Below the pieces are notes generated by a model, which ran no database searches, had not been told where the DNA came from, and saw nothing but the letters and a program-made list of their open reading frames with translations. Positions 1 to 10,301 of a stretch of DNA of 64,000 bases are shown here, piece after piece. A program made the position numbers and the translations under genes. The stretch covers positions 1 to 64,000 of the forward strand of contig NZ_JACERN010000003.1 of assembly GCF_013911085.1 (NCBI RefSeq). The letters run 5' to 3'. How positions within the stretch are numbered: the stretch's first letter is position 1; the number at the start of each line of letters is the position of its first letter. The stretch comes from Aquitalea aquatica. GTDB taxonomy: Bacteria; Pseudomonadota; Gammaproteobacteria; Burkholderiales; Chromobacteriaceae.

Positions 1-45
1 CCCGGCGTGACAGGCCGGTATTCTAACCAACTGAACTACCACTCC
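1..45 (-). tRNA. tRNA-Asp (GTC), partial at window edge
   Basis: The reverse complement begins GGAGTGGTAGTTCAGTTGG and runs through the D arm to an anticodon arm with loop CTGTCAC, anticodon GTC, which fits bacterial tRNA-Asp. The T arm and CCA end lie outside the window. It sits 6 nt from tRNA-Val on the same strand, so the two are probably co-transcribed. Confidence 0.9.
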
Positions 46-51
46 AAACCT

Positions 52-127
52 TGGTGGGCGTTGACGGAGTCGAACCGCCGACATTCTGCTTGTAAGGCAG
101 ACGCTCTACCAACTGAGCTAAACGCCC
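52..127 (-). tRNA. tRNA-Val (TAC)
   Basis: A complete 76-nt cloverleaf on the minus strand. The acceptor stem GGGCGTT pairs with AACGCCC, the D loop is followed by GAGC, the anticodon loop CTTACAA gives anticodon TAC (valine), the T loop is GGTTCGACTCC, and the 3' CCA is encoded. It is the upstream member of a tRNA-Val/tRNA-Asp pair. Confidence 0.95.
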
Positions 128-345
128 TGAAACCTTTTCGCTGTCTGCGTTTGCGTCTCAGCGAGGAGGCGAATTAAAGCACAGCCGTTTTTTCAGCGCA
201 AGGGGGTGGTTTCATTTTTTTGCATAAAACGGGCAAATCTCAAATCGACGGTTCATGCTGATTGAATTTTGTCAGACAGGGGCGTGACGGATTCTTTTGC
301 ACTCATGTATGATTGCCCGATTCGCTTAATCGGATGATGTGAATA

Positions 346-1311
346 ATGAAGCCGACCTTTCTCGATTTTGAGCAGCCGATTGCCGAGCTCGAGAACAAGA
401 TAGAAGAGCTGCGTTTCGTGCAGGATGACTCCGTACTGGATATCTCCGAAGAAATCGCACGCCTGCAAAAGAAGAGTCTGGAACTGACCAAGACTCTATA
501 TGCCAAACTGTCCCCCTCGCAGATCTCCCAGGTGGCTCGCCACCCGCAGCGTCCTTATACACTGGACTACCTGCGCAGCATCTTCACGGATTTCGAAGAG
601 CTGCATGGTGATCGATCCTTTGCCGACGACCCGGCAATCGTGGGTGGCTTGGCGCGTTTCAATGGCCAGTCTGTAATGGTGATTGGCCATCAGAAAGGCC
701 GTGACACCAAGGAAAAGATCTACCGCAATTTCGGCATGCCACGCCCGGAAGGCTATCGCAAGGCCCTGCGCCTGATGAAGCTGGCCGAAAAATTTGGCAT
801 TCCGATCATGACCTTCGTCGATACCCCGGGTGCTTATCCTGGTATTGGCGCAGAAGAGCGCGGCCAGTCTGAAGCCATTGGTCGTAATCTCTACGAGATG
901 GCCAGACTGCGTGTGCCTATCATCTGCACCATTATCGGTGAAGGTGGTTCTGGCGGTGCACTGGCGATTGCCGTGGGCGATCAGGTCAATATGCTGCAGT
1001 ACTCTACCTATTCGGTGATTTCACCCGAAGGCTGTGCTTCCATCCTGTGGAAAACAGCCGAGCGTGCATCCGAAGCGGCCGAGGCGCTGGGCATTACGGC
1101 CAATCGTCTGAAAACCCTCGGTCTGATTGACCGCGTGGTGAGCGAACCGGTTGGCGGTGCACATCGCGATCATGCGCAAATGATGAATGCCATGAAGCGC
1201 ATGCTGCAGGAGCAGTTGAAGGACTTTGCCAATCGACCGATCGAGGTGCTGCTGAAAGAGCGTTTCGAGCGTTTGATGAGTTATGGACGTTACAAGGAAG
1301 ATGCAGCCTGA
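346..1311 (+). CDS. accA: Acetyl-CoA carboxylase carboxyltransferase subunit alpha
   Basis: This cytoplasmic subunit, with AccD, moves the carboxyl group from carboxybiotin to acetyl-CoA to make malonyl-CoA, the first committed step of fatty acid synthesis. The protein has 321 residues, the usual AccA length, and opens with the typical [16 protein letters not shown]. The central carboxyltransferase core shows [12 protein letters not shown], the [16 protein letters not shown] stretch and the glycine-rich oxyanion region [15 protein letters not shown]. The start at 346 reproduces the conserved AccA N-terminus, although no strong ribosome binding site precedes it. The 3' end overlaps the start of tilS, implying translational coupling; the accA-tilS order is common in betaproteobacteria. 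Confidence 0.97.
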   Translation: MKPTFLDFEQPIAELENKIEELRFVQDDSVLDISEEIARLQKKSLELTKTLYAKLSPSQISQVARHPQRPYTLDYLRSIFTDFEELHGDRSFADDPAIVGGLARFNGQSVMVIGHQKGRDTKEKIYRNFGMPRPEGYRKALRLMKLAEKFGIPIMTFVDTPGAYPGIGAEERGQSEAIGRNLYEMARLRVPIICTIIGEGGSGGALAIAVGDQVNMLQYSTYSVISPEGCASILWKTAERASEAAEALGITANRLKTLGLIDRVVSEPVGGAHRDHAQMMNAMKRMLQEQLKDFANRPIEVLLKERFERLMSYGRYKEDAA

Positions 1312-2632
1312 TCTGCTGGACGCCCTGTTAGCCCACTGGCCGGACAATTTGTCCGGCCTTTGTGCTTTTGAAGTCGGGCTGAGTGGTGGGCTCGACTCCA
1401 TGGTGCTGCTCTCGCTGCTGGCGCGGGCGCGTCAGTACCGACCGCAGCTGCAGCTGTCGGCAGTGCATGTGCATCATGGCTTGAACGCTGCCGCAGATGA
1501 TTGGGTGCTGCACTGTCAGGATGTGTGCCAACAGTTGGCCATTCCTCTGCGTGTGGAGCGGGTCGTCATTAATCGTGCTACCGGTGAAAGCCTGGAGGCG
1601 CAGGCAAGGCAGCAGCGCTACACGGTGTTTGCCCGGTCTGCGGCCGAGGTGCTAGTGCTGGCGCATCACCTGGATGATCAATCCGAAACCGTGCTGTTGC
1701 AGCTACTGCGCGGCGGTGGAGTGCGTGCGCTGTCAGGCATGCCGGTATTGCGCAGGCTGGAGAATCTGCAGCTGTGGCGACCATTGCTAGGTTTGACCCG
1801 GCAGCAACTGGAGCAGTATGCCAGCGAGCAGGGGTTAAGTTGGGTAGAGGATGACAGTAATGCTGACATAGCCTACCGTCGCAACTTATTGCGACACCGC
1901 ATCATGCCGCTGCTGCAGCAGCATGTTCCGTCTTATCGGCAACAGCTTGGACGCACTGCCTGGCATATGGCACAGGCATCGCAGCTGGTGGATGAGGTAG
2001 CGGCCGCCGATTTGGCCAGTTGCATGGCGGGTACTGCCCTGGATGTGGGGAGTATGTTGTCGCTGTCAGCCGTGCGGCAGGGTTTTTTGCTGATGGCTTG
2101 GTTGCGGAGTCTGGGGCAAGCGCAAGTGGCACCCGAGCAGCTGCAAGAGTTTCTACGCCAATTACGCGTGGCGGCTGCCGCCAGTCAGCCCTGTTTGCAC
2201 TTGCCAGAGATGGTCGTTGTGCGCTATCGCCAGCAACTGTATGCGGTGCCGGTGCTGTCGCAACAGTCGGCGTGTGTGTTGCGGTTTGATCCTGCTCAGT
2301 CAGTTTGTCTGCTGCCCGGCTGGGGGGGCAGTTTGCGCTGGAAACGGCGCGGTGGTTTGACTTTGCCGTCACTTGCTGGAAATCTGCAATTGCGTCCGCG
2401 CCTGGGGGGGGAGGTGTTGCAACAGATGGTGGGGCGCAAGCCGGTAAAGAAGCTGTTGCAGGAAGCGGGTATTCCACCCTTGCTGCGGCGGCAATGGCCC
2501 TTGTTGTATGCTGCGGACGGTCGCTTGCTGGCACTGCCTGGAGTGGCGGTGGCCAGTGATTGTTTCAGTCCAGAGGGTTATTGGCCTGATTGGCAGCCTG
2601 GATTGGACGATGAAAAAAAAGCGCCCCGGTAG
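1301..2632 (+). CDS. tilS: tRNA(Ile)-lysidine synthase
   Basis: TilS attaches lysine to C34 of the CAU-anticodon tRNA-Ile, switching it from methionine to isoleucine identity. About 443 residues. The N-terminal PP-loop ATPase motif SGGLDSM lies near residue 28, followed by a region with HHGLN and [19 protein letters not shown], both diagnostic of TilS; the C-terminal third contains the KPVKKLLQE signature of the TilS C-terminal tRNA-binding domain. The start at 1301 overlaps the last 11 nt of accA and has AAGGA just upstream, though very close; an in-frame ATG at 1283 is the alternative. The stop codon lies inside the terminator hairpin. Confidence 0.93.
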   Translation: MQPDLLDALLAHWPDNLSGLCAFEVGLSGGLDSMVLLSLLARARQYRPQLQLSAVHVHHGLNAAADDWVLHCQDVCQQLAIPLRVERVVINRATGESLEAQARQQRYTVFARSAAEVLVLAHHLDDQSETVLLQLLRGGGVRALSGMPVLRRLENLQLWRPLLGLTRQQLEQYASEQGLSWVEDDSNADIAYRRNLLRHRIMPLLQQHVPSYRQQLGRTAWHMAQASQLVDEVAAADLASCMAGTALDVGSMLSLSAVRQGFLLMAWLRSLGQAQVAPEQLQEFLRQLRVAAAASQPCLHLPEMVVVRYRQQLYAVPVLSQQSACVLRFDPAQSVCLLPGWGGSLRWKRRGGLTLPSLAGNLQLRPRLGGEVLQQMVGRKPVKKLLQEAGIPPLLRRQWPLLYAADGRLLALPGVAVASDCFSPEGYWPDWQPGLDDEKKAPR

Positions 2633-2643
2633 GGCGCTTTTTG
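2613..2643. terminator. Bidirectional intrinsic terminator
   Basis: A run of eight A, the stem GCGCCC/GGGCGC around a short CGGTA-type loop, and a run of five T. It serves tilS on the plus strand and, through the A-run, the convergent Bax-inhibitor gene on the minus strand. The tilS stop codon is in the loop. Confidence 0.85.
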
Positions 2644-2659
2644 CTTGAAGTGCTTGGGC

Positions 2660-3349
2660 TCAGTCACGCTCACCACTGAAAGCCATCAGCAATTGCAGCA
2701 AGCTGGTGAATAGATTGTAAATGCTGATATAGATCGACAGTGCAGCTGAAACATAGCTGGTTTCGCCGCCATCCACTACTACCTTGACCTGCCACAGAAT
2801 CATCAGCGAGCTGAACAGGGCAAAGGCGGCAGCAATGGCCAGCTGCATGCCAGGCATTTGCAGGAAGATGTTGGCCACCACGGCAACCATTAACACGATG
2901 GCACCGATGGTGAGGAAGCTACCCAGCGCGGACAGGTCGCGCTTGGTAGTGCTGGCGATACCGGCCATGACGACAAAAACCAGCGAAGTAGCGGCGCCGG
3001 CTGTCATGATCAGCTGACCACCATTGCTGAAGCGCAGTGCAAATTGCAGCAAGGGGCCCAGTAGCAGGCCCATCATGAAGGTAAAGCCCAGCATCAGGAA
3101 TACGCCCAGCGAGTTATTGCGATTTTTCTCGATGGCAAATACCAGGCCGTAAAAAACCGCCATGATGGCCAGCATGCCCATGATCGGACTGGCTGCCATG
3201 AAGGCAAAGTTAAGATGCGTGCCAATGAGGGCACCCATCACAGTGGGAATCATCGAAAGACCCAGCAGCGCATAAGTATTGCGTAGAACCTTGTTGCGTA
3301 GGCCGCTGGTGGTGCTGGTCTGGTAGGTATTGTGCAGGTCCGGTTGCAT
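2660..3349 (-). CDS. Bax inhibitor-1/YccA family membrane protein
   Basis: A 229-residue inner membrane protein with about seven hydrophobic segments and almost no soluble domain. The pattern of YALLGLSMIPTVMGALIG near the N-terminus, the central FMMGLLLGPLL and the C-terminal LYISIYNLFTSLLQLLMAF with following acidic tail match the bacterial BI-1/YccA (UPF0005) family, whose members modulate FtsH proteolysis or act as pH-sensitive Ca2+ leak channels. AGAGGG precedes the ATG at 3349 by a suitable distance. It is monocistronic, lying between the tilS terminator and the tRNA-Leu region. The family assignment is firm; the specific cellular role is not known. Confidence 0.88.
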   Translation of the reverse strand: MQPDLHNTYQTSTTSGLRNKVLRNTYALLGLSMIPTVMGALIGTHLNFAFMAASPIMGMLAIMAVFYGLVFAIEKNRNNSLGVFLMLGFTFMMGLLLGPLLQFALRFSNGGQLIMTAGAATSLVFVVMAGIASTTKRDLSALGSFLTIGAIVLMVAVVANIFLQMPGMQLAIAAAFALFSSLMILWQVKVVVDGGETSYVSAALSIYISIYNLFTSLLQLLMAFSGERD

Positions 3350-3515
3350 GCTGCCCTCTCTTGATTGGATGTTTGTCGTGCTGTTGTAAAGCTAATGTGC
3401 CTGCATTGTGACATGAAACCATGACAATGGTTCATTCGACATAGTGCTTGAACAGCGGGGAATCCTGAGGTATATTTGCCGCCTCTTTCGCGGTACTTTC
3501 TGGTACTGCTGATGG

Positions 3516-3600
3516 GCGAGCGTGGCGGAATTGGTAGACGCACTGGATTTAGGTTCCAGCGCCGCAAGGCGTGAGAGTTCGAGTCTCTCCGCTCGCACCA
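3516..3600 (+). tRNA. tRNA-Leu (TAG)
   Basis: An 85-nt class II tRNA starting GCGAGCGTGGCGGAATTGG, with anticodon loop containing TAG (leucine), a long variable arm CGCCGCAAGGCG, T loop GTTCGAGTC and an encoded CCA ending exactly at 3600. An integrase fragment follows 167 nt downstream, which suits a tRNA used as an integration site. Confidence 0.95.
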
Positions 3601-3766
3601 CAACTTGGTTTTAGTTTTTCTCTGTAGTCCCTCGACTTTCTCTATACCCCGCCAGTTATAGCTTTCCAGCTACCTGTCCTATAAGGCAGTACGCTGGTAT
3701 TTCCTTTTGTCCGACCATTTCCGCGTTCTCACTGTCCCACACTTGTCCCATGGAGTGGCCCGGAAA

Positions 3767-3868
3767 ATGGCTACATTCGAGCGTAGGGAAGGTACCTGGC
3801 GGGTGAAGGTGCGCAAGTCAGGTGTATCACGTTCTGCAACGTTTCGCACCAAGGCTGATCGAAGCTGA
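3767..3868 (+). pseudogene. Truncated N-terminus of a phage-type tyrosine recombinase
   Basis: Thirty-three codons read MATFERREGTWRVKVRKSG and continue SRSATFRTKADRS before a stop. This is the opening arm-type DNA-binding segment of many tyrosine integrases (pattern MATFrkR.gsWRv.VrrkG..rsaTFpTKaeA). The rest of the gene, including the catalytic domain, is missing. It lies 167 nt after tRNA-Leu in the same orientation, the classical arrangement of an integrase beside its attachment tRNA, so it is read as the scar of a lost genomic island or prophage. The 3601-4040 gap otherwise holds no gene. Confidence 0.65.
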
Positions 3869-3976
3869 AGGTAGCACGAGCACGGACGTTGCTGAGTTGG
3901 ACTCTAGGTCACGTGCTATCCAATATTAGGGAGCGCGGTGTGTCACATCGCTGCAAATAAGGGCTGGCAAGCTGTT

Positions 3977-4013
3977 CCGTCCTCTGTTGACGTCACCCGT
4001 TGGCAGAGGACGG
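3977..4013. other. Hairpin-forming inverted repeat
   Basis: Perfect 10-nt arms CCGTCCTCTG and CAGAGGACGG separated by 17 nt, 27 nt beyond the stop codon of the minus-strand nnrS gene. It has no clear T-run, so it may be a factor-assisted terminator or stabiliser for nnrS mRNA. Confidence 0.45.
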
Positions 4014-4040
4014 CAAGATGGTTTGATTAAACGGTTTGAT

Positions 4041-5237
4041 TCAACCAGCCTGCCCATCGGCGCGTGGCTTCAGGTAGAGACCGATCAGTTGCCGGCTCCA
4101 ACCCAGCAGTGCCAGCAGGCCAGTAAGGGCCACGGTGGCATACAGGCAGGCTACCCATGCTGGCGGAACAAAGTCAGCCACTACCCGAGTCAGCGCGACC
4201 ACATGTACTGCCAGATAAATGCGCCACAGCCATGTTCCTGCCTGCAGTGGCAAGCCGGCATGTCCCAGAGTCACGCGTGAGACAAAGGCGATGACCATGG
4301 TCATGAAGAAGCCCACCGTGATGGCGTGCAGCGGAGCCAGCCCCAGCGAGAGCGAGGGTAACAGACCGGCCAGGGTGTACAGGCCAAATGCCACGGCCAG
4401 CCAGGCAAAGGACAGGTGCAACATCCACAGCAGCTTGACCTTGCGCGCCGGTAGCAGGCCCCAGCGCCAGCTGGTGTAGCCAAACAGCAGGGTGAGCGGC
4501 AGGTCGGCCAGCAGGCTGCTGTGCTGGGTCAGCACCAGCAAGCCGTGCAGCCAGCTGCCAGCCACCATGGCGGCCAGCAGGGAGTAGGGGCGCCACGGCT
4601 GGTTCGCCGGCAACGCGCTGCTGGTGAAGAAAGGCAGCATGCGGTGGCACACGGTCAGGAATACCGGCAGCAAAAATCCCCACAAGGCCAGATCGCGCAT
4701 GATCAGCCAGTAAGCGCCATTGCCGCTGAACAGCCAGCAGCCGGCGGCCACGACACCGGCCAGTCCCAGCACAAAAGCGGCCAGAACCACCAGCGCATGG
4801 CGGCGATCCTGCTGCGGGCTGCGCCAGACCAGCCCGGCAAAGCATAAGGTGAGGCTGGCAAATCCCAGACCGTACAACAGCAGGCCGGTGAGCAGCCAGC
4901 TCTTGCCGAGCGCGAGGCCAGCCAGCCAGCCGGCCACGCCGGCAGCCAGCAGGCCAGGCGTCAGCAGATAGCGTGCCCTGCTGGGCGGGGCAACGCCCAG
5001 CCAGCGCGGGCCGGCGGTAAAGATGAAGCCGGTCATGAACAGCGGGAAAATGCCATACAGCATCAACAAGGCGTGGGCCATGACCGCAGGAATCAGTGGG
5101 GTGATGGTATGCGGGCCAAGCCGGGATGCCAGCTCGGCAAACCAGGCGGCGAACAGCAACAAGGCGCTGAGCATGCCCAGCAGGAAGGCCAGACGGTGCG
5201 GTGCACGCAGCAAGGCAGGGGGGAGGGTGTCAGGCAT
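4041..5237 (-). CDS. nnrS: NnrS family heme/copper membrane protein
   Basis: NnrS proteins are integral membrane proteins linked to nitric oxide stress and denitrification. With the ATG at 5237 the product has 398 residues, about twelve membrane segments and the family-typical beginning LLRAPHRLAFLLG, followed by AHALLMLYGIFPLFMTGFIFTA, HRMLPFFTSSALP and LHAITVGFFMTMVIAFVSRVTLGH, whose histidines are the conserved metal-ligand candidates. A TTG further upstream (5309) would add 24 residues but falls inside the putative regulator box, so 5237 is preferred. The gene has its own Dnr-like box and follows, on the same strand, an operon encoding a second protein of similar type. Confidence 0.88.
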   Translation of the reverse strand: MPDTLPPALLRAPHRLAFLLGMLSALLLFAAWFAELASRLGPHTITPLIPAVMAHALLMLYGIFPLFMTGFIFTAGPRWLGVAPPSRARYLLTPGLLAAGVAGWLAGLALGKSWLLTGLLLYGLGFASLTLCFAGLVWRSPQQDRRHALVVLAAFVLGLAGVVAAGCWLFSGNGAYWLIMRDLALWGFLLPVFLTVCHRMLPFFTSSALPANQPWRPYSLLAAMVAGSWLHGLLVLTQHSSLLADLPLTLLFGYTSWRWGLLPARKVKLLWMLHLSFAWLAVAFGLYTLAGLLPSLSLGLAPLHAITVGFFMTMVIAFVSRVTLGHAGLPLQAGTWLWRIYLAVHVVALTRVVADFVPPAWVACLYATVALTGLLALLGWSRQLIGLYLKPRADGQAG

Positions 5238-5295
5238 GATGGTCGGGCTCGCAGAAGGTGGTAGCCCAGTATCGGTGGCAGTCGTGCAAAACGGA

Positions 5296-5309
5296 ATGAT
5301 TCTCGTCAA
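5296..5309 (-). promoter_or_regulatory. Putative Dnr/Fnr-type box upstream of nnrS
   Basis: On the minus strand the site reads TTGACGAGAATCAT, differing from the TTGAT-N4-ATCAA consensus at one base per half. Its centre is about 65 nt upstream of the nnrS ATG. Confidence 0.55.
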
Positions 5310-5357
5310 GAAAATCCAGTCGTGTGGGGCCGGTGCGGCAGCAAGGCTGTTGGCTAG

Positions 5358-6638
5358 TCAGTGCGTCGCAGCCGTTGACACGGCGTCTTGCACCGCCCGG
5401 TAGCGTCGGGCGATTTTTCCACCCTGCCACAAGGCATAAGCCGCCAAGGCCAGCGTGGACAGGGCAAACAGGCCATGAAAGCGACCGGGCTGCCAGCACC
5501 ACAGCGTGCCGGCCAACAGCCACAGCTGATGCAGAAGCCGCACCCGGCGCTGGGCGGACTCGGGCAGAAAGCCATGGGTGGAGGGCAGCAGGCCACGTGG
5601 CGGATTCAGCCGCTTCAAATGCAGCCAGGCCAGAAAAGGCAGGATCTTGCCCAGCATGGCCAGCGTGGCACCCAGGCCCACACCACCCAGCCACCACAGG
5701 CCAGCCAGCAGGGGCAGGTTTGGCCATTCTGTCCACCTGCTGCACAGCCAGGCGGTGACACCACCCAGCAGCAGCCAGGCCATCACGCCTTGCCATTGCC
5801 ACCACAGCGGATCAGCCGGCCTCCGGCTTTGCCGCAGTAGTCGCCACGACTGCACGGCATATAGCACGACCGGGATCAGCAGCAGGCCGGCGGTTAGCCA
5901 TAGCTGGTCGGGCCAGAAAAACAGGGCCAGGCTGCAGGCCAGCAGCAATAGCAGCACGGCCCGGCCGGTGCTCAGCATCCAGGCCGGGTAGGGCGGGGTA
6001 ATCAGAAACATCGGAATCACGGTCTGGCTGACAGCCAGCAGCAACAGGAACAGCCAGCCCATCGCCGCCCACAGCACATGGCTGTGTAGCAGTGGCATGA
6101 GCGGCAGTGGCAGCAGGCCGCTCAGCGTCAGCACCAGTCCAAGCCCCAGCAGGGCGGTAATCAGCAGTGCCAACAAGGCCAGCGCCATGCCGCGGCTGCT
6201 GGCATCCCGCGCTGGGCTGCCGGCCAGGCCGGACAGGCCGTGCCAGGCCAGACGGAGGATGGCTGCGCATAGCAAGACTGCCGCCGCCTGCAGGGCGAGT
6301 GGGGCGAAACCAAACCAGAAACCGCCCACCAGCAAGGCTGTTCCTGCCTGCCACGGCAGGAAGATACCCAGTAGCAGGGTGGCTGCCCGGCTTGCCGGTA
6401 CGGCGCTGGCCACCGCCAGCATTTGCAGCAGGGCGCCGCTCATGATGTTGCCCAGTACTCCCAGTGCCAGGGCATGGGTAAGTGCCACCAGCTGCGGGTG
6501 GTAGCGGTTGGCAGTCGGCATGTCTGCGGGCAAGAGCAAGCAGCCCAGTGCCAGCAGCCATAGCAGGCCGGCAGCAAAAAAACTGGCGGGCAAGCGCAGT
6601 GGTGGGGCGGCGTCGTAGGAAAGCCAGGCCTGACTCAT
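5358..6638 (-). CDS. NnrS-like polytopic membrane protein of the denitrification island
   Basis: A 426-residue protein almost entirely made of hydrophobic helices (about twelve). Recurrent histidine-bearing helices such as LVALTHALALGVLGN, LLHSHVLWAAMGWLFLL and LPFLAWLHLKRL resemble heme-copper-oxidase subunit I-like and NnrS-like proteins often encoded next to nir/nor genes. It is the last gene of a three-gene unit: its ATG overlaps the DUF2249 stop codon by 4 nt. The sequence supports a role connected with NO or with assembly of denitrification enzymes, but the exact family was not recognised with certainty and no function is claimed. Confidence 0.6.
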   Translation of the reverse strand: MSQAWLSYDAAPPLRLPASFFAAGLLWLLALGCLLLPADMPTANRYHPQLVALTHALALGVLGNIMSGALLQMLAVASAVPASRAATLLLGIFLPWQAGTALLVGGFWFGFAPLALQAAAVLLCAAILRLAWHGLSGLAGSPARDASSRGMALALLALLITALLGLGLVLTLSGLLPLPLMPLLHSHVLWAAMGWLFLLLLAVSQTVIPMFLITPPYPAWMLSTGRAVLLLLLACSLALFFWPDQLWLTAGLLLIPVVLYAVQSWRLLRQSRRPADPLWWQWQGVMAWLLLGGVTAWLCSRWTEWPNLPLLAGLWWLGGVGLGATLAMLGKILPFLAWLHLKRLNPPRGLLPSTHGFLPESAQRRVRLLHQLWLLAGTLWCWQPGRFHGLFALSTLALAAYALWQGGKIARRYRAVQDAVSTAATH

Positions 6639-6847
6639 GCTTTGCTGATGTACAAAATCACCCCTCCATCGCCGGACAGTTCAAAGCGGTAGTCAATGCC
6701 CTGGGCGGTGAGCATGGGCAGCAGCGGCGTGGGGTGGTGCGGCAGAATCCAGGCCAGGGTTTGCTGGTCTTGCAACTGCTCGGCGGCATCCAGAATGATT
6801 TCCATCGGCTCGGGGGGGGCGAGGTGGCGCAGGTCGACCGGGCTCAT
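6635..6847 (-). CDS. DUF2249 domain protein
   Basis: A 70-residue soluble protein with the layout of DUF2249, a small TusA/SirA-like fold: VDLRHLAPPEPMEIILDAAEQL, then a DQQTLAWILPHHPTPLLPML stretch and a C-terminal beta strand GGVILYI. DUF2249 proteins are repeatedly found fused to or beside hemerythrin domains in denitrifiers and are suspected to take part in NO-related metal or electron handling. Here it overlaps the upstream hemerythrin gene and the downstream membrane protein gene by 4 nt each, so the three products should be made together. Confidence 0.8.
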   Translation of the reverse strand: MSPVDLRHLAPPEPMEIILDAAEQLQDQQTLAWILPHHPTPLLPMLTAQGIDYRFELSGDGGVILYISKA

Positions 6848-7272
6848 GCGCTGGCTCCTGCCATCACCATCTGTTCAAACCCGGCTATATGCTGGCTGCA
6901 CATGGGGTAGAGGATGTTTTCTTCTTTCATATTGTGTTGCTGGATGAGGATGAGCAGGGTTTCGGCGTGTCCCAGCCATGCGTTGGCATCGGTGGCCAGC
7001 AATGCGTCGTCCATGTCTTGCAGTAGCAGGCGGATTTCCTGGTGTTCGTTGCGCATCACCGCTGTGGGGCCGCTGTACATGCCGGTGGCGGCTTCGAAGG
7101 CCGGGAACAGCTGCTGTTCTTCCAGCTGGAAATGTTGTTCCAGGTCGGTGCCCAGGCGCAGGCATGTCCGCCCGGCGCTAGTCCAGTCGCCGTTACGTAC
7201 AGCCTGTTCGGCTTGGGCAAGAATGGCGTCGCAGTCTCGATGCTGCTGGGTGAGGCAGGCTATGGCGTTCAT
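6844..7272 (-). CDS. Hemerythrin HHE domain protein
   Basis: A 142-residue, single-domain protein of the hemerythrin-like family, four helices carrying a di-iron site. Candidate ligands are H11 in QQHRDCD, the HFQLEEQQLFP segment, the MRNEHQEI histidine and the C-terminal HNMKEENILYPM block. Such proteins in denitrifiers bind O2 or NO or help repair iron-sulfur centres. First gene of an operon with DUF2249 and an NnrS-like membrane protein, preceded by a Dnr-like box, so it is expected to be induced by NO under low oxygen. Its biochemical role is inferred from family and context. Confidence 0.87.
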   Translation of the reverse strand: MNAIACLTQQHRDCDAILAQAEQAVRNGDWTSAGRTCLRLGTDLEQHFQLEEQQLFPAFEAATGMYSGPTAVMRNEHQEIRLLLQDMDDALLATDANAWLGHAETLLILIQQHNMKEENILYPMCSQHIAGFEQMVMAGASA

Positions 7273-7340
7273 GGATGGTGTCCTGTGAAGCTGGGCTATC
7301 AGTAAAACCGCAGTATGCGGTGTTGCGGCTTGCCGTTTGA

Positions 7341-7354
7341 ATGACGCGGATCAA
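7341..7354 (-). promoter_or_regulatory. Putative Dnr/Fnr-type box upstream of the hemerythrin operon
   Basis: Minus-strand TTGATCCGCGTCAT: a perfect TTGAT half and a GTCAT half. Its centre is about 75 nt upstream of the hemerythrin start and it overlaps the stop codon of nirE/cobA. Confidence 0.6.
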
Positions 7355-8190
7355 GAACTTGCTGCTGCACGCTGCTGTGGCATGTAGGCCTGTAGTTTCT
7401 GATGCAGGGTGACGATCTGTCCAATGACCAACAGGGCGGGGGCGCTGATGTGTTCTTTCTCGATCAGGGTGGCCAGATGTTGCAAGGTGCCGCACAGGCA
7501 ACGCTGTTGGGCGGAGCAGGCATTTTCCACCACGGCGACCGGCGTATCGGCCGCCCGGCCGTGGGCCAGCAGCTGGCTGGCGATGCTGGCGGCTTCGCCC
7601 AGCCCCATATAGACCACAATGGTTTGCTCGGGCGTGCAGTGGCGGGTCCAGTCCAGCGTCTGCTGCCCCTGGCGGCGATGACCGGTGACAAAGCTGCAGC
7701 CCTGGGCGTAGTCGCGATGGGTCAGCGGCAGGCCGGCACTGGCAGCCGCCCCCAGCGCGGCGCTGATGCCGGGGACCACTTCACAGGGAATGCCGGCTGT
7801 GGCCAGTGCTTCCATCTCTTCGCCGCCACGGCCGAACAGCAGCGGATCGCCGCCCTTCAGCCGTACCACCCGCCGCCCCTGGCGGGCAAGGTTGACCAAT
7901 AACTGATTGATGTCCGCTTGCGGCAGGGAGTGGCGGCTGGCGCGTTTGCCCACGCAGAGGCGTTCGGCCGTGGCAGGGGCCAGCGCCAGAATGCTGCTGT
8001 CCAGCAGGTGGTCGTATAGCACGACATCTGCCTGTTGCAGGCGTTGCAGCGCACGCAGGGTGAGCAGGTCGGCGGCACCCGGCCCGGCCCCTACCAGGGC
8101 AACACTGCCAGGCCGGAATTCACCGCCGGGAATGATTGGTTTTTCCGGCGGAACAAGGGGCGTGTGCAGTACTTGATACGGGCTGTTCAT
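7351..8190 (-). CDS. nirE: Uroporphyrinogen-III C-methyltransferase (heme d1/siroheme pathway)
   Basis: This SAM-dependent enzyme methylates uroporphyrinogen III at C2 and C7 to precorrin-2, the entry to siroheme, heme d1 and cobalamin. 279 residues. SUMT signatures are present: VALVGAGPGAADLLTLRALQ, the ADVVLYDHLLD motif, VVRLKGGDPLLFGRGGEE, and GIPCEVVPGISAALGAAA with the LTHRDYAQG segment. The ATG at 8190 has a good AGAGGAG ribosome binding site; the open frame continues upstream but lacks homology there. It is divergent from norC and shares its Dnr-like box, so it is best read as the denitrification-dedicated NirE; a general CobA remains possible. No CysG-type dehydrogenase/ferrochelatase domain is fused to it. 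Confidence 0.88.
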   Translation of the reverse strand: MNSPYQVLHTPLVPPEKPIIPGGEFRPGSVALVGAGPGAADLLTLRALQRLQQADVVLYDHLLDSSILALAPATAERLCVGKRASRHSLPQADINQLLVNLARQGRRVVRLKGGDPLLFGRGGEEMEALATAGIPCEVVPGISAALGAAASAGLPLTHRDYAQGCSFVTGHRRQGQQTLDWTRHCTPEQTIVVYMGLGEAASIASQLLAHGRAADTPVAVVENACSAQQRCLCGTLQHLATLIEKEHISAPALLVIGQIVTLHQKLQAYMPQQRAAASS

Positions 8191-8256
8191 GCCGGCTCCT
8201 CTGGCTGGGCCTTGAATGTGATGCTGCCAGTGTGGAAGAGCGGGGGCTGGAAATCG

Positions 8257-8270
8257 TTGATTCGAATCAA
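8257..8270. promoter_or_regulatory. Perfect Dnr/Fnr-type box between nirE and norC
   Basis: The perfect palindrome TTGATTCGAATCAA lies in the divergent nirE-norC gap, centred about 84 nt before norC and 73 nt before nirE, so it could activate both directions. Confidence 0.8.
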
Positions 8271-8347
8271 TGCTATCGGGATGTCCGAAACCGTACATTT
8301 CGCCGCAGGTGCCGGGCTTGCCGGTACACGCAATTGAGGAGGACGTG

Positions 8348-10236
<1,889 letters not shown>

Positions 10237-10260
10237 TTAGCGGTTGAACGTAACGGCAAT

Positions 10261-10288
10261 GAGGCGGCTTGCGGGCCGCCTCTTTGAT
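10261..10288 (+). terminator. Terminator-like hairpin between norB and norE
   Basis: GAGGCGGC pairs with GCCGCCTC (8 bp, 6-nt loop), followed by TTTGATTTT. The interrupted T-run suggests partial termination, lowering expression of norE and later genes relative to norCB. Confidence 0.6.
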
Positions 10289-10301
10289 TTTGGAGGCAGG
10301 C

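Noticed and set aside
3601-4040. Search for a duplicated tRNA-Leu 3' end (attR/attL) next to the integrase fragment
   Set aside because: No repeat of the final 20 or so tRNA bases was seen within the interval, so no attachment-site pair is claimed.
4019-4046. TTTGATTAAACGG and TTTGATTCAACC near the end of nnrS, resembling an Fnr box
   Set aside because: They are two direct copies of GGTTTGATT, not an inverted pair with a 4-nt centre, and they lie at a 3' end.
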